From Streptomyces thermodiastaticus (GTDB lineage Bacteria > Actinomycetota > Actinomycetes > Streptomycetales > Streptomycetaceae), in contig NZ_BNBV01000027.1 in the NCBI RefSeq assembly GCF_014656135.1, forward strand, positions 1 through 64,000: DNA of 64,000 nucleotides, written 5' to 3'. The position numbers and the translations under genes were made by a program. This document shows positions 1 to 8,091 of the stretch, piece by piece. The notes below the pieces were generated by a model. The model was not told the origin of the DNA. It did no database searches and saw nothing but the letters and a program-made list of their open reading frames with translations. Positions within the stretch are counted from its first letter, which is position 1. Each line of letters begins with the position of its first letter.

Positions 1-290
1 CCGAACTGCCGCGGGCTCAGCCCGGTGAACCGGGCTGTCCAGGAGGGCTCCGACGCCGTGATCACACCAGCCACGACGTGATCATCTCACCCATGACCAG
101 CAGTTACGGGACAGCCCTCAGGGGCGCTTTCGGCCGGCCTGCGTCCTGGCTCCCACGAGCCATCCGTATCCCGGCCGGACCTGGCAAGGCGCGTGCGGCA
201 AAGATGAACCTGGTGTCTGAAGCCGCCCAGGCCCTCAGCCCTCGCTTGAGCGCCTGCATCTGGACCGCCGCGCGGTGCCTGCCGCCCGCC

Positions 291-1712
291 TTATGCAGGT
301 GAGTCCAGGCACCGCATCAAAGCCTGAAGGCGCCGCCACGCCACAGGCTCGTCTCCATCGCCAAGCTGGTAGTACAACGCCGGCCGGGCCTTCGAGCCAA
401 GCCGCAGAGGTGGCGCGTCGGGCAGTGCGGCATTCGCACGGTTGAGTCCGAAGTCCGCCACCGCGTCCGGGCCGAGTGTGAGCGAGACGGGGAGGGCGGG
501 CGGCTCATAGTGAGCCGGAACAGTGAGGTCGGCGCGCGCGGCCCGGACTTCGGTAACCATCGTGGCCAGGTTGTGGTGGGCAGCGAGTTCCTCGGCCAGG
601 TGAGGCAGCCGGTCCAAGGGGGCGGGCCTGTCCGCGGTGTAGCCGAAGGCGAGGGTGATGTGCTCCTCAACGCCGAGACGAGTGTGCTGCACCTGCTGAG
701 TGGCTATCCCGGGCTGGCCGGGGCTGCCGATCGCCACAAGCCAGGTCGGGGTTCCGCACCGCGCCCGGGTCCGGGCCAGGTCCGTCAGCTGCCGACGGGA
801 CCAGGGAACGTTCACCGGTTCCGCCGTGGACCAGACGGCGGGCGGTTCACCAGTCAGCGTCTGCCAGGCACACTCCAAGGCGCCGCCGAGGAGCAGGTGT
901 TCGTCGGCGGGGTGGATGGTGCGCAGAGACAGAAGAAGCTGGCGTTCGCCGACGGCGCCGCCCGCTGGTGGCCGGAAAGCTTCCGCGACGGTCGGGCTCG
1001 GATCGGTGACGGGCGTGAAGTGACCATCGCGCCAGCTCAAGACCATGCCGGACAAGCCGTCGTAGTAGCCGGCCTCGGGGTCCCTGATAACCCACCGGGC
1101 GGCGGCACGGTCCAGGACGGTACGGGCAGCGAGAGTGAGGCGGGCCGTAGACGGGGTGACCAGATACAGGTGACGGCCGGTCTGCTCAGGGGTGCGCAGA
1201 AGTTCGGTCAGCCAGGTAGTGACTGCCAGGACTGGAATGTCGTAGAGGATGACGGCTGACTGGTCAGTCAGCACGTCGGCTTCGGCAAGGACGCCATCCC
1301 CGTCGCCGGGTGACGGGTGTGTGCCGGCAGCGGGCAGGGTGACAACCTCTGTGTGGGCGGCGGCCTCAGAGGGCCAGGTAACACCGTCGAGGAGAGCTGC
1401 CAGGCGGCCGGCGATGGAGGCTGCCAGCCGCTGCGCTTCCGGTACGGCCGTGCTCGCACGGACCTCGGTCCACCACAGGGGTAGCTGCGTCTCGACGGCC
1501 GGTGCAAGCAAACGTGTTGCTTCTCCCGCTACCTGTATAAACCGAGGTGCCTCAACCGAGGCCACCTGACGGCCATCCTCCGTGCGCAGGTACACGAGAG
1601 CGCCTTGGCCTGCGCGGCTGACCCGCAGATTCGGGCCGCCAGCGTAAAGGGCGGCTAGCAGACTCTGTGTGTCCGGCATTCTCTGGGTGAGGACAACTAC
1701 ATGTTGAGTCAC
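291..1712 (-). CDS. DUF6177-family protein (complete copy)
   Basis: A 473-residue protein that I place in the Streptomyces DUF6177 family, found in polymorphic toxin/immunity loci; its biochemical role is unknown. No signal peptide or membrane segment is visible. The GTG start lies 17 bases after the stop of the immunity-like gene before it, so it is probably the last gene of the minus-strand operon. Residues from about 80 to 255 are encoded by DNA nearly identical to part of the gene at 2749-4008. The first 80 residues are only moderately similar between the two, and the C-termini are unrelated. This copy keeps the long C-terminal half (about residues 256-473), ending near LMRCLDSPA. The assignment rests on memory of the family, so a profile search should confirm it. 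That it encodes a protein is near certain. Confidence 0.7.
   Translation of the reverse strand: MTQHVVVLTQRMPDTQSLLAALYAGGPNLRVSRAGQGALVYLRTEDGRQVASVEAPRFIQVAGEATRLLAPAVETQLPLWWTEVRASTAVPEAQRLAASIAGRLAALLDGVTWPSEAAAHTEVVTLPAAGTHPSPGDGDGVLAEADVLTDQSAVILYDIPVLAVTTWLTELLRTPEQTGRHLYLVTPSTARLTLAARTVLDRAAARWVIRDPEAGYYDGLSGMVLSWRDGHFTPVTDPSPTVAEAFRPPAGGAVGERQLLLSLRTIHPADEHLLLGGALECAWQTLTGEPPAVWSTAEPVNVPWSRRQLTDLARTRARCGTPTWLVAIGSPGQPGIATQQVQHTRLGVEEHITLAFGYTADRPAPLDRLPHLAEELAAHHNLATMVTEVRAARADLTVPAHYEPPALPVSLTLGPDAVADFGLNRANAALPDAPPLRLGSKARPALYYQLGDGDEPVAWRRLQALMRCLDSPA
950..1478. repeat. Direct repeat, copy 1 (about 529 bp)
   Basis: This stretch is repeated at 3246-3774 with a constant offset of 2296 bases and about ten substitutions, so roughly 98% identity and no indels that I can see. 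Both copies lie in the middle of DUF6177-type genes, in the same frame and on the same strand. Identity stops abruptly at both edges, as expected for recent duplication with replacement of the flanks, or for gene conversion. Confidence 0.9.
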
Positions 1713-1729
1713 GTGGTGTCTTCTCGGGA

Positions 1730-2752
1730 CTAGTACCGACCTGACAGCTCTTGCAGAGCGTCAAGTGACGGGGACTCGCGCGGGGCATCCTCGGCAGGGA
1801 GGCCGGCATCGGCAGGCGGCGAGGTCTGCGCCGCCCAGGACAGTGCGGCAAGTGCGCTCATCCCTTTGGCGTGGGCTTCGCGAAGGCGGAGAAGCCATTG
1901 GGCACCTGCTTCAAATGCAACCTCACCAAGCGCCGTTCGAGGTTCGTAGCCTGCGGCCTCGTCACCGGTGGAGGCCCAGAGGTAGCCGAGCGTCTGGCCG
2001 TCTCGTTGGATGGTGAAGTAGCGGACCGGGTGGTCGGTGATACCTTCGTACTCGTCCTCGGAGGCCGGGATGCGGCGCTCGAGCAGCCCCGCACGGCCAG
2101 GTACCTCGAACGTCCCCCACGAGTCGTCGTACGCGAATCCTTCGATCCTTGGGTCCTCGAAGCCAAACTCGGTGGGAGTCGCGTGCCGGTTGGGGTCACC
2201 CGGGATAGGGGCGCTCCCGAACAGCGCAGCGAGCTCCTTCAAAGCAGCGGTCAGCCGGGGTGCGTTTTGCGCGTAAATCTCTGGCTGCTCACGGTCACGG
2301 GTGTCCATGGTCAACCATGCGTCATGGTACGTCTCGATGGTCACCACGAACATGCGGTTGGGCCAGAGATCTACCTGGACGACGAACAGTATCTCTGCCC
2401 GGTACTTGACCCCCGACTCCAGCCAATAGCCCGGACATTCGAAACGGACATTAGCGAAAACCTCGTTGCCAACAAGGGCGTCTACCTTGTCCGCCAGAGA
2501 GGACAGAGCGGTGCCGGAAGACAGCGGTTCACGCTCCAGGGGCAACCCAGATGCCTCCACTCTTTCAACGCGTGGGCCGCGCGTGACTTGGATCGACACC
2601 CTGGCCCGCCCCCCGGGGATCGACAGCTCGTGCCGGGCCAGGACGCTCCAGATAGCCGCAGCAGTTTTCACTGCCTTGACAGGACGAGCCTCTTTCTCGT
2701 CCAGCGTCAGTTCCCAAGTCCAGTCACCAACTGGGTTTTTTGAAGTGATCAC
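1730..2752 (-). CDS. Immunity-like protein, intact member of a local family
   Basis: A 340-residue soluble protein with no named domain that I recognise. It is the only full-length, unbroken member of a family with at least five copies or fragments in the first 7.3 kb. Shared blocks are NPVGDW near the N-terminus, LPLEREPLSSGTAL near residue 75, QNAPRL near 185, PTEFGFED near 210, AAGYEPR near 270, and LSGR at the extreme C-terminus. The GTG start overlaps the stop of the upstream DUF6177-nuclease gene by four bases (GTGA), which indicates translational coupling. That coupling suggests it is the immunity partner of the gene just before it. The immunity role is inferred from context only. Confidence 0.6.
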   Translation of the reverse strand: MITSKNPVGDWTWELTLDEKEARPVKAVKTAAAIWSVLARHELSIPGGRARVSIQVTRGPRVERVEASGLPLEREPLSSGTALSSLADKVDALVGNEVFANVRFECPGYWLESGVKYRAEILFVVQVDLWPNRMFVVTIETYHDAWLTMDTRDREQPEIYAQNAPRLTAALKELAALFGSAPIPGDPNRHATPTEFGFEDPRIEGFAYDDSWGTFEVPGRAGLLERRIPASEDEYEGITDHPVRYFTIQRDGQTLGYLWASTGDEAAGYEPRTALGEVAFEAGAQWLLRLREAHAKGMSALAALSWAAQTSPPADAGLPAEDAPRESPSLDALQELSGRY

Positions 2753-4008
2753 AGCTTGCCTTCTGGATCGAGCTGTCTTCCGGGCGGAATAACGAGATTG
2801 CCATCCTCAAGACGGATAACGAACGTAACCGGCTCGCCATATCGCACGATTGGCTTCCCATCTCGCACGCGCCAACCCTGCTCCAATTCGAGCGGTCTAT
2901 CATAATAGCCGCGAGATATCCAGTCAGCTTTCGTGCCCTGGCCGCCGTCCACAAGGAGTATTCGATGGTGGACCTCAGCTTTCTCCAGCTGACCCAGGTA
3001 CTTCACTCGCGTGATTTCGTTAACCGGATCCGCAGGATTGTTGAGGTGTTTCAACTGATAGGCGTAAACTTCACCGGCACTATCCCTTACTTGAACATCC
3101 ACGTCGGCGCCAAAATGATTCTTCTGCTCAAAGCAGATAGCGGAAGAAGGAACTCCGCTTTTCACCAGGTCATCCGCGAAAATTAGCTGATCGACAGCAG
3201 GCTGGAACATCTGGGCCTTTTTTCCCCATGCAAGATACGACAGCTCGACGGCGCCGCCCGCTGGTGGCCGGAAAGCTTCCGCGACGGTCGGGCTCGGATC
3301 GGTGACGGGCGTGAAGTGACCATCGCGCCAGCTCAAAACCATGCCGGACAAGCCGTCGTAGTAGCCGGCCCCGGGGTCCCTGATAACCCACCGGGCGGCG
3401 GCACGGTCCAGGACGGTACGGGCAGCGAGAGTGAGGCGGGCCGAAGACGGGGTGACCAGATACAGGTGACGGCCGGTCTGTTCAGTGGTGCGCAGAAGTT
3501 CGGTCAGCCAGGTAGTGACCGCCAGGACTGGAATGTCGTAGAGGATGACGGCTGACTGGTCGGTCAGCACGTCGGCTTCGGCAAGGACGCCATCCCCGTC
3601 GCCGGGTGACGGGTGTGTTCCGACAGCGGGCAGGGTGACAACCTCTGTGTGGGCGGCGGCCTCAGAGGGCCAGGTAACACCGTCGAGGAGAGCTGCCAGG
3701 CGGCCGGCAATGGAGGCTGCCAGCCGCTGCGCTTCCGGTACGGCCGTGCTCGCACGGACCTCGGTCCACCACAGAGGACCGTCCCTGTGCACCACGTCGC
3801 CCAGTAGCCGCGCTGTCTCTCCGGGCACCTGTATGTAACGCGGAGCCTCCAGAGAGACCACCGGGTTTCCGTCCTCGGTGCAGAGCTGTGCTACGGCACC
3901 CTGACCTGCCTGCTTCATACGCAGGTCGGGGCCGCCTGCGTGCAGGGCGGCCAGAAGGGCTTCAATATCGGGATATTCAACGGTGATAGCAAAAGCGCTC
4001 TGCGGCAT
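2749..4008 (-). CDS. DUF6177 N-terminus fused to a nuclease-like C-terminal tip
   Basis: A 419-residue chimera. Residues 1-255 or so match the DUF6177 protein encoded at 291-1712, with the middle nearly identical in DNA. After the shared PPAGGAV the sequence changes completely to a tip of about 165 residues. The tip contains CFEQKN, then GADVDV, then YAYQLKHL. That order (acidic residue, D-x-D, Q-x-K) resembles the PD-(D/E)XK restriction-endonuclease fold of polymorphic toxins, and the tip's DNA is visibly less GC-rich than the N-terminal part. The ATG at 4008 is preferred because AGGA sits eight bases before it; an ATG at 4017 has no such site. The last four bases overlap the next immunity gene. 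I infer a toxin with a swapped tip; activity and fold are unproven. Confidence 0.6.
   Translation of the reverse strand: MPQSAFAITVEYPDIEALLAALHAGGPDLRMKQAGQGAVAQLCTEDGNPVVSLEAPRYIQVPGETARLLGDVVHRDGPLWWTEVRASTAVPEAQRLAASIAGRLAALLDGVTWPSEAAAHTEVVTLPAVGTHPSPGDGDGVLAEADVLTDQSAVILYDIPVLAVTTWLTELLRTTEQTGRHLYLVTPSSARLTLAARTVLDRAAARWVIRDPGAGYYDGLSGMVLSWRDGHFTPVTDPSPTVAEAFRPPAGGAVELSYLAWGKKAQMFQPAVDQLIFADDLVKSGVPSSAICFEQKNHFGADVDVQVRDSAGEVYAYQLKHLNNPADPVNEITRVKYLGQLEKAEVHHRILLVDGGQGTKADWISRGYYDRPLELEQGWRVRDGKPIVRYGEPVTFVIRLEDGNLVIPPGRQLDPEGKL
3246..3774. repeat. Direct repeat, copy 2 (about 529 bp)
   Basis: Partner of the repeat at 950-1478. Its lower edge (3246) is exactly where the nuclease-like tip joins the DUF6177 part of the chimeric gene, so the recombination junction and the protein-domain junction coincide. 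Confidence 0.9.
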
Positions 4009-4086
4009 GCACTGCATCCTTGGGCATTGTAAACCCAGCCAAGAGAAACTAATAATTCAAAACTACGACGGATACACAATCCGATC

Positions 4087-4734
4087 TCAGAGTTTGTCTG
4101 TCAAGTCTGGTCCGAGTCCGTCATCACACGAATCAGGCGTAGAGATTCCGCACCCATGCGCATGACCAAAGTAAGTAGGCTCTCCTGCCTCAGGTGTCAC
4201 ACCCAGCACGGAAGTCAAATCTTCCAACGCCTTGGCGAGCCGCGGAGCATTTTGATTGTAGACCTCAGGGTGCGGACGGCCAGAGAAGTCGAACCAACAC
4301 CAGATGTCATGATGAACTGCAACCTCAGCCGACGGGCCGAAGGGATCCGGCGATACACTCAAGTCGATCAAACGCGACTCTTTCCGGGAGGCACCTTCTG
4401 AAGTGATCCACAAACCGGAGCCGATCACTTCTAGGTCGCCCACCTCAGCATCGGGGAAGCCAATAGGCCGACTAGCCAGCACCTTCTCGGACAATTTCGG
4501 GTCGTTCAATGGCGTTGTCGGAATAAGTAGACCGCTTGTCACACCTGTCGAACCCGCACCGAGTACGTACCAGCGGTATTCAAGCATGACTGGGTCGAGC
4601 AGGTCATGCTCCCGCAGAACATCAACCATGCGTGCGGCGATTTTTAGCGCTGACACAAGCCCTGGCTCTTCGACTTCGCCGAGATCCCAGAACCAAGATC
4701 CGCAAGGCTGCGGTGCACGCATCAGCATTGACAT
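4087..4734 (-). CDS. Short immunity-like protein, divergent family member
   Basis: A 215-residue protein distantly related to the intact 340-residue immunity-like protein at 1730-2752. Common features are a WxWxLxE-like start, an AARMVDVLREHDL segment matching the relative's WSVLARHEL, and YNQNAPRLAKALEDL near residue 165. It lacks the C-terminal 120 residues of the long form. The ATG has AAGGGG six bases upstream. It begins nine bases after the stop codon of an out-of-frame toxin-tip scrap that ends at 4744, which is the spacing expected for a toxin and its own immunity gene. It may therefore be the orphaned immunity partner of the lost toxin. Codon use is more AT-rich than the window average. 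Confidence 0.55.
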   Translation of the reverse strand: MSMLMRAPQPCGSWFWDLGEVEEPGLVSALKIAARMVDVLREHDLLDPVMLEYRWYVLGAGSTGVTSGLLIPTTPLNDPKLSEKVLASRPIGFPDAEVGDLEVIGSGLWITSEGASRKESRLIDLSVSPDPFGPSAEVAVHHDIWCWFDFSGRPHPEVYNQNAPRLAKALEDLTSVLGVTPEAGEPTYFGHAHGCGISTPDSCDDGLGPDLTDKL

Positions 4735-4743
4735 GATTGCCCC

Positions 4744-4908
4744 TTAAGGGTATACGGGGTTTTCAGATGGGACCGTGATAGCGCCATCCTCGAATCGGAG
4801 TAGGTAGGTAACTTGCGGACCTTTGCGCGAGATGTGCAACTCCCTCAAAGATTCGCGGGGTGAGATTTTCCAGCGATTCATGCACATCGAGGATCGCCAC
4901 ACGGTGAC
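4744..4908 (-). pseudogene. Out-of-frame scrap of a toxin C-terminal tip
   Basis: Read one frame off the overlapping DUF6507 gene, this stretch encodes about 54 residues from just after a TGA to a TAA. It includes RWKISPRESLREL and then VTYLLRFEDGAITVP. The end closely resembles the tail of the chimeric nuclease protein encoded at 2749-4008 (VTFVIRLEDGNLVIP). No start codon with a ribosome site serves this frame. I read it as the 3' end of a toxin whose body was deleted, which fused the DUF6507 gene onto its remains. Confidence 0.6.
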
Positions 4909-5320
4909 TCATCGGGTAGTCCATTTGAAATGCCGACTTGCTAGCGCGCAGCTCAGCAGCCGTGGGGACCTTGGCCGCCTCACGCTGCGACCGCGCAGCC
5001 ATCTCCAGATCGCCCTCGACATAGGCGTTGGTGGCTTTGACGGTGCCGTCCATGGTCTTCCTGATACGGGCCGCCATGAACGTGATCTGCCCTTGGGTGT
5101 CAGAGACGAAGTTCGCCACCGCGGCACCGACCGGACCTGCGGGCGCGGGTCCGCAGTAGGGACCACTGGTCGTGCCCGCGCACTGGGCGGCCTCCTCGAC
5201 ACTCTTGCCGTAGCCCTTGATGTCCTTGCTCAGGTCCTCTGCTGCCAGCCCGACCAGCGACAGAATCGACTCCACCCCACTGGGTGTGATGTCCCACCCC
5301 GTCACGGCCCCCCGAGGCAC
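4763..5320 (-). CDS. DUF6507-family protein with a foreign C-terminal run-on
   Basis: The first 115 residues or so look like DUF6507, a small helical WXG100-like protein found beside Streptomyces polymorphic toxins and probably a secretion partner. Landmarks are TGWDITPSGVESIL at the start, then KGYGKSVEEAA, then a long helix up to AAKVPTAAEL. The usual family length is about 110-120 residues. This 185-residue frame continues through DNA that codes for a toxin tail in another frame (4744-4908), so residues from about 125 on are probably nonsense sequence. The GTG at 5320 opens the frame, but the GTG at 5305 fits the family start (VTGWD) better and has GGGGG just before it. It may be non-functional. 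Confidence 0.55.
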   Translation of the reverse strand: MPRGAVTGWDITPSGVESILSLVGLAAEDLSKDIKGYGKSVEEAAQCAGTTSGPYCGPAPAGPVGAAVANFVSDTQGQITFMAARIRKTMDGTVKATNAYVEGDLEMAARSQREAAKVPTAAELRASKSAFQMDYPMSHRVAILDVHESLENLTPRIFEGVAHLAQRSASYLPTPIRGWRYHGPI

Positions 5321-5330
5321 TCTGCCAGCG

Positions 5331-5540
5331 TTACGTTCTCATAGTCGTGCCCGGCAGCAAGCACGCCGCGGACAGGACGATCTTCATGCCTATCAGGGCA
5401 ACGAAGGCCAGCACAATGCAGTTCGTAGCCGATGGTGCGGAACCGGCCATAGGCAAGGAATCAGCGCGCGGCGGTGCCACGCCTGCCGCGATGACCAGAC
5501 CACGCCAAGGCCAGGTCGTCTGCCCCGTGAGTCCGGTCAC
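5331..5540 (-). CDS. Possible small hydrophobic protein (doubtful)
   Basis: A 69-residue frame ending ten bases before the DUF6507 gene. The second half is hydrophobic (CIVLAFVALIG, then KIVLSAACLL), compatible with one membrane segment. No convincing ribosome site precedes any start. It lies between broken immunity fragments and may be chance coding. Confidence 0.2.
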   Translation of the reverse strand: MTGLTGQTTWPWRGLVIAAGVAPPRADSLPMAGSAPSATNCIVLAFVALIGMKIVLSAACLLPGTTMRT

Positions 5541-5564
5541 TTGGCATCCGAGACGGTACAGGCC

Positions 5565-5895
5565 CTGACACTCTTGCAGCGTGTCGAGGGGCGAGGACTC
5601 GCGCGGGGTGACCTCGGCAGGGGGTCGGCATCAGAGGGCAGAGAAGTCCGGGCCGCCCAGGACAGTGCCGCGAATACATTCAACCCTGTGGCGTGGGCGC
5701 CACTTCAGGCGCAGGAGACACCAGGCGCTCCTGTCGGGCGAGCGTCGGGGTCCCGGACGGGAGCCCGACGGCGCATGACGCCGTCTGATCGAGCGGGGCA
5801 CGTCCGCAACCAGGGCCCTGAGCCGACGGCAGGCCGCGCACAGCCATAGCGCCAGTTCAGGTCCCCCACTGGGGGTCTGTTGTCGTAATCGGTCC
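5565..5895 (-). pseudogene. Internally deleted immunity gene remnant
   Basis: On the minus strand the region opens with a frame containing NRPPVGDLNWRYGCARP, which matches the N-terminal NPVGDW...ARP block of the immunity family. It closes with DNA similar to 1740-1880, the 3' end of the intact 340-residue immunity gene. The roughly 250 codons between are gone and the two pieces are not in one frame. This is the third broken copy of this family in the locus. Confidence 0.6.
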
Positions 5896-5897
5896 AC

Positions 5898-6957
5898 CTA
5901 CGGCAGCGCATGCGCCGAAGGGTATTCCCGGCCCGACAGGTCCTGCACGTCCTCCACCGAACAGGATGTTCGCAGTGAGTCCCGCACCACAGTCCCGGAT
6001 CGGTCGGTCCCGGGCCACCGTATGGCTTCATGCAAGGCATCACGCGCTGACAGTCCACGTCGTCTGGCTTTACCGAGGAACATCAGCCAGTCCTGCGCCA
6101 CGTCGAGCGCAGCATGTCCCGCGGCGGGACGCGGCTCGTAACCTGCCGCATCACCTCTCGCATCCGCCCACACATATCCGATCGGTCTGTCACCGATTGC
6201 CACCTGGACGAAGTCGACAGGCGCTGAAGTCGTAGTGCCGTATCGCGGGGTGTCCTTCGGCACCATTCCATGCAGCCACTCGGTACGTCTCGGTACCTCG
6301 AACATGAACCAGGAGTCGAGGAGATCTGGGTCATCGTCCGGGAAGTCCTCGAACCCGAACTCCGTGGGCGCACCATGAACACCCGGATCCCAGGGCTCGA
6401 TCGGGTGTACCGAGCTGCTCCGTGACGGCCCCGAGCGCGGCCCGGAGGAGCGCAGCATTCTGCTTCTGCACATCAGGCTGCTTGTGACCGCGCAGATCGT
6501 GCGACAGCCAGCAGTCGGAGAAGGTGTGCAGGGTGGTCGTTGCAGCACCACTGGGCCACATGTCCACAGTGATGACGAACAGCTGTTCGACTGAGCATCG
6601 TCTGCTGCCGCGTAGGACACTGCCTGGCAATGACAGGTCGACCGTCACATAAGCGATGTCCTGATTCTCCAGCTCACTGAGTACGTGGTGGAGAGTGAGA
6701 GTTCGCTCGAACTCGACGGCGGGGAGATCGACCCGCAGTCGCCGCTTTCGCAGGACGACATCGCCGCTCGCTGCATCCCGAGCAGCAAGGTCCACGTGTG
6801 CTCTCGCGTCCGCAAGGCCATGTGACTTGAGGACCGCCCAGACACCGGGTGCTTCTCGCGCACACTGTGCGAGCAGGCAGGCCAGGTCGCCCGCCGCTGT
6901 TGAAGCCGCCAGTGTCTCCCAAGACCGACTGGCGACCGGATCGACGATTCTGATCAC
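5898..6957 (-). pseudogene. Full-length immunity-like gene with a frameshift
   Basis: From the GTG at 6957 about 180 codons match the first half of the immunity family (WAVLKSHGL, VEQLFVITVDMWPSG, QNAALLRAALGAV). Near 6405-6420 the reading frame must shift, equivalent to one extra base, to continue with GVHGAPTEFGFED, AAGYEPRPAAG and VEDVQDLSGRE. Together the two frames span the whole 340-residue family pattern. The original frame instead ends at 6331. Its start overlaps the stop of the truncated copy upstream by GTGA. Barring a sequencing error in a GC-rich run, the gene is inactivated. Confidence 0.7.
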
Positions 6958-7289
6958 AGAACACTCCTCCGCGGGTCCGCCCGGGCTTGCCTCCCCAGGG
7001 AACTGCCGTCAGCGAGAGAGTTGGCCCTGTCGACCACCGCGGCCAGGGCGGTGCCGGAGGACAGCGGTTCGCGCTCCAGGGGCAGGGCCGCGGCCTCGAC
7101 GCGGTCGATGCGTCCGTCGTGCACGGATCGGGCCGAGATGGTCGCCCTTCCCCCAGGCAGGGCCAGCTCATGCCGGGCCAGGATCTTCCACACGGCCACG
7201 GCGGTCTCGATCGCTCGGGCAGGCCGTACCTCGGTGTTGTACATGGTTTCCCAGTCCCAGTCGCCGACGGGGTTCTCCGAGGTGAGCAC
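6954..7289 (-). pseudogene. Truncated immunity-like gene (N-terminal third only)
   Basis: This 111-residue frame begins like the 340-residue immunity-like protein at 1730-2752 (SENPVGDWDWE, then WKILARHELALPGGRA, then LPLEREPLSSGTAL). It breaks off after about 95 residues into an unrelated short tail, LGRQARADPRRSVL. It overlaps the frameshifted copy by four bases. I read it as the stub left when a second copy recombined into the array, so it is unlikely to give a folded immunity protein. Confidence 0.6.
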
Positions 7290-7361
7290 GGAGCACAGCC
7301 TGCCTTCACATGTCGCGCTTGCGTGCGGTGATGTGCCCGGCCCGCGGCGCGGCGCCGCGTC

Positions 7362-7402
7362 CCCTGGCCCGGCCCACGGGTGTCGCCGGCCGGGCCAGGG
7401 GG
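7362..7402 (-). terminator. Hairpin terminator after the DUF2267 gene
   Basis: Perfect 14-bp inverted repeat (CCCCTGGCCCGGCC and its complement) with a 13-base loop, starting 12 bases beyond the stop codon of the DUF2267 gene. There is no clear U-tract, which is common in Streptomyces. Confidence 0.65.
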
Positions 7403-7413
7403 CGAGGTGCCTG

Positions 7414-7971
7414 CTACTGGGCCGGGCTCAGTTCCGCGCGGCCGAACAACAGAGCGTAACCCGAGGGGAGTTGGGCGAGGATGCGGGTCAGCAGGTCGGT
7501 GTCGATCAGGTCGGCCACCACGCTCAGGACCGAGCTGACGTCCCAGCGGGCCGTGGCCGGGGTGGAGCCGTCGATGCGGGCGGCCACCGCTTCGACGAAC
7601 TCCGCGGCCGTCAGGGGGCGGGTGACCGGGATCTGGGAGGCGATCACACGGGCGGCCTCCTCGGGGAGGGCGCGGGCCAGTTCCACACGCTCGTCGGCGG
7701 TGACGTGGCCGCCGAGGGCCGACAGGACGATCCGGGTGACGCGTTCGGCCTCCGCCCGCGTCGGGTACTGGCCGGCGTCCCGCACCCGCTCGGTCAGGTC
7801 GGTCCAGTCCGGTTCGCCGCCGCGCGTCCTGCGCTGTGCGGGCAGGTCGAAGGCCGGCTCACGGTGCGGGAGCGCTGCGGCGGACGTCGGTGTCGACGGG
7901 ACCTTGGTCGTCGTGACGCTGGGCAGGGTCACACGCGGCACCGTGACACTGTGGACCGTCGTCGCGGTCAT
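7414..7971 (-). CDS. DUF2267 family protein
   Basis: A 185-residue protein. After a Thr/Val/Pro-rich, probably flexible N-terminus of about 50 residues comes a DUF2267 domain (about 60-175). Its hallmarks are YPTRAEAERVTRIVLSALG, ELARALPEEAARVI and a second half repeating the same helical pattern down to LPSGYALLFGR. The family is helical, of unknown biochemical function, and often sits beside stress genes. Here it lies downstream of an hsp20 gene on the same strand, 120 bases away, so co-induction by stress is possible but not shown. Confidence 0.85.
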   Translation of the reverse strand: MTATTVHSVTVPRVTLPSVTTTKVPSTPTSAAALPHREPAFDLPAQRRTRGGEPDWTDLTERVRDAGQYPTRAEAERVTRIVLSALGGHVTADERVELARALPEEAARVIASQIPVTRPLTAAEFVEAVAARIDGSTPATARWDVSSVLSVVADLIDTDLLTRILAQLPSGYALLFGRAELSPAQ

Positions 7972-8091
7972 CTGTGCGGTCCTCCTCCTGGATTGCGTAC
8001 GGGCATGGCCGCGTCCCGCGGCGGGGTACCGGATCCGCGGGACGCCTTTCCTGGAGTGGTCGGTGTCGGGGCGGCGGAGATCAGCTCCCGA

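Noticed and set aside
950..3774. Assembly artefact as the sole explanation of the 529-bp repeat
   Set aside because: The copies differ at about ten scattered positions and join different flanking sequences, which a collapsed or duplicated contig would not produce.
5217..5849. 210-codon plus-strand frame in the immunity graveyard
   Set aside because: No ribosome site or family; the minus strand there contains recognisable immunity-gene remnants instead.
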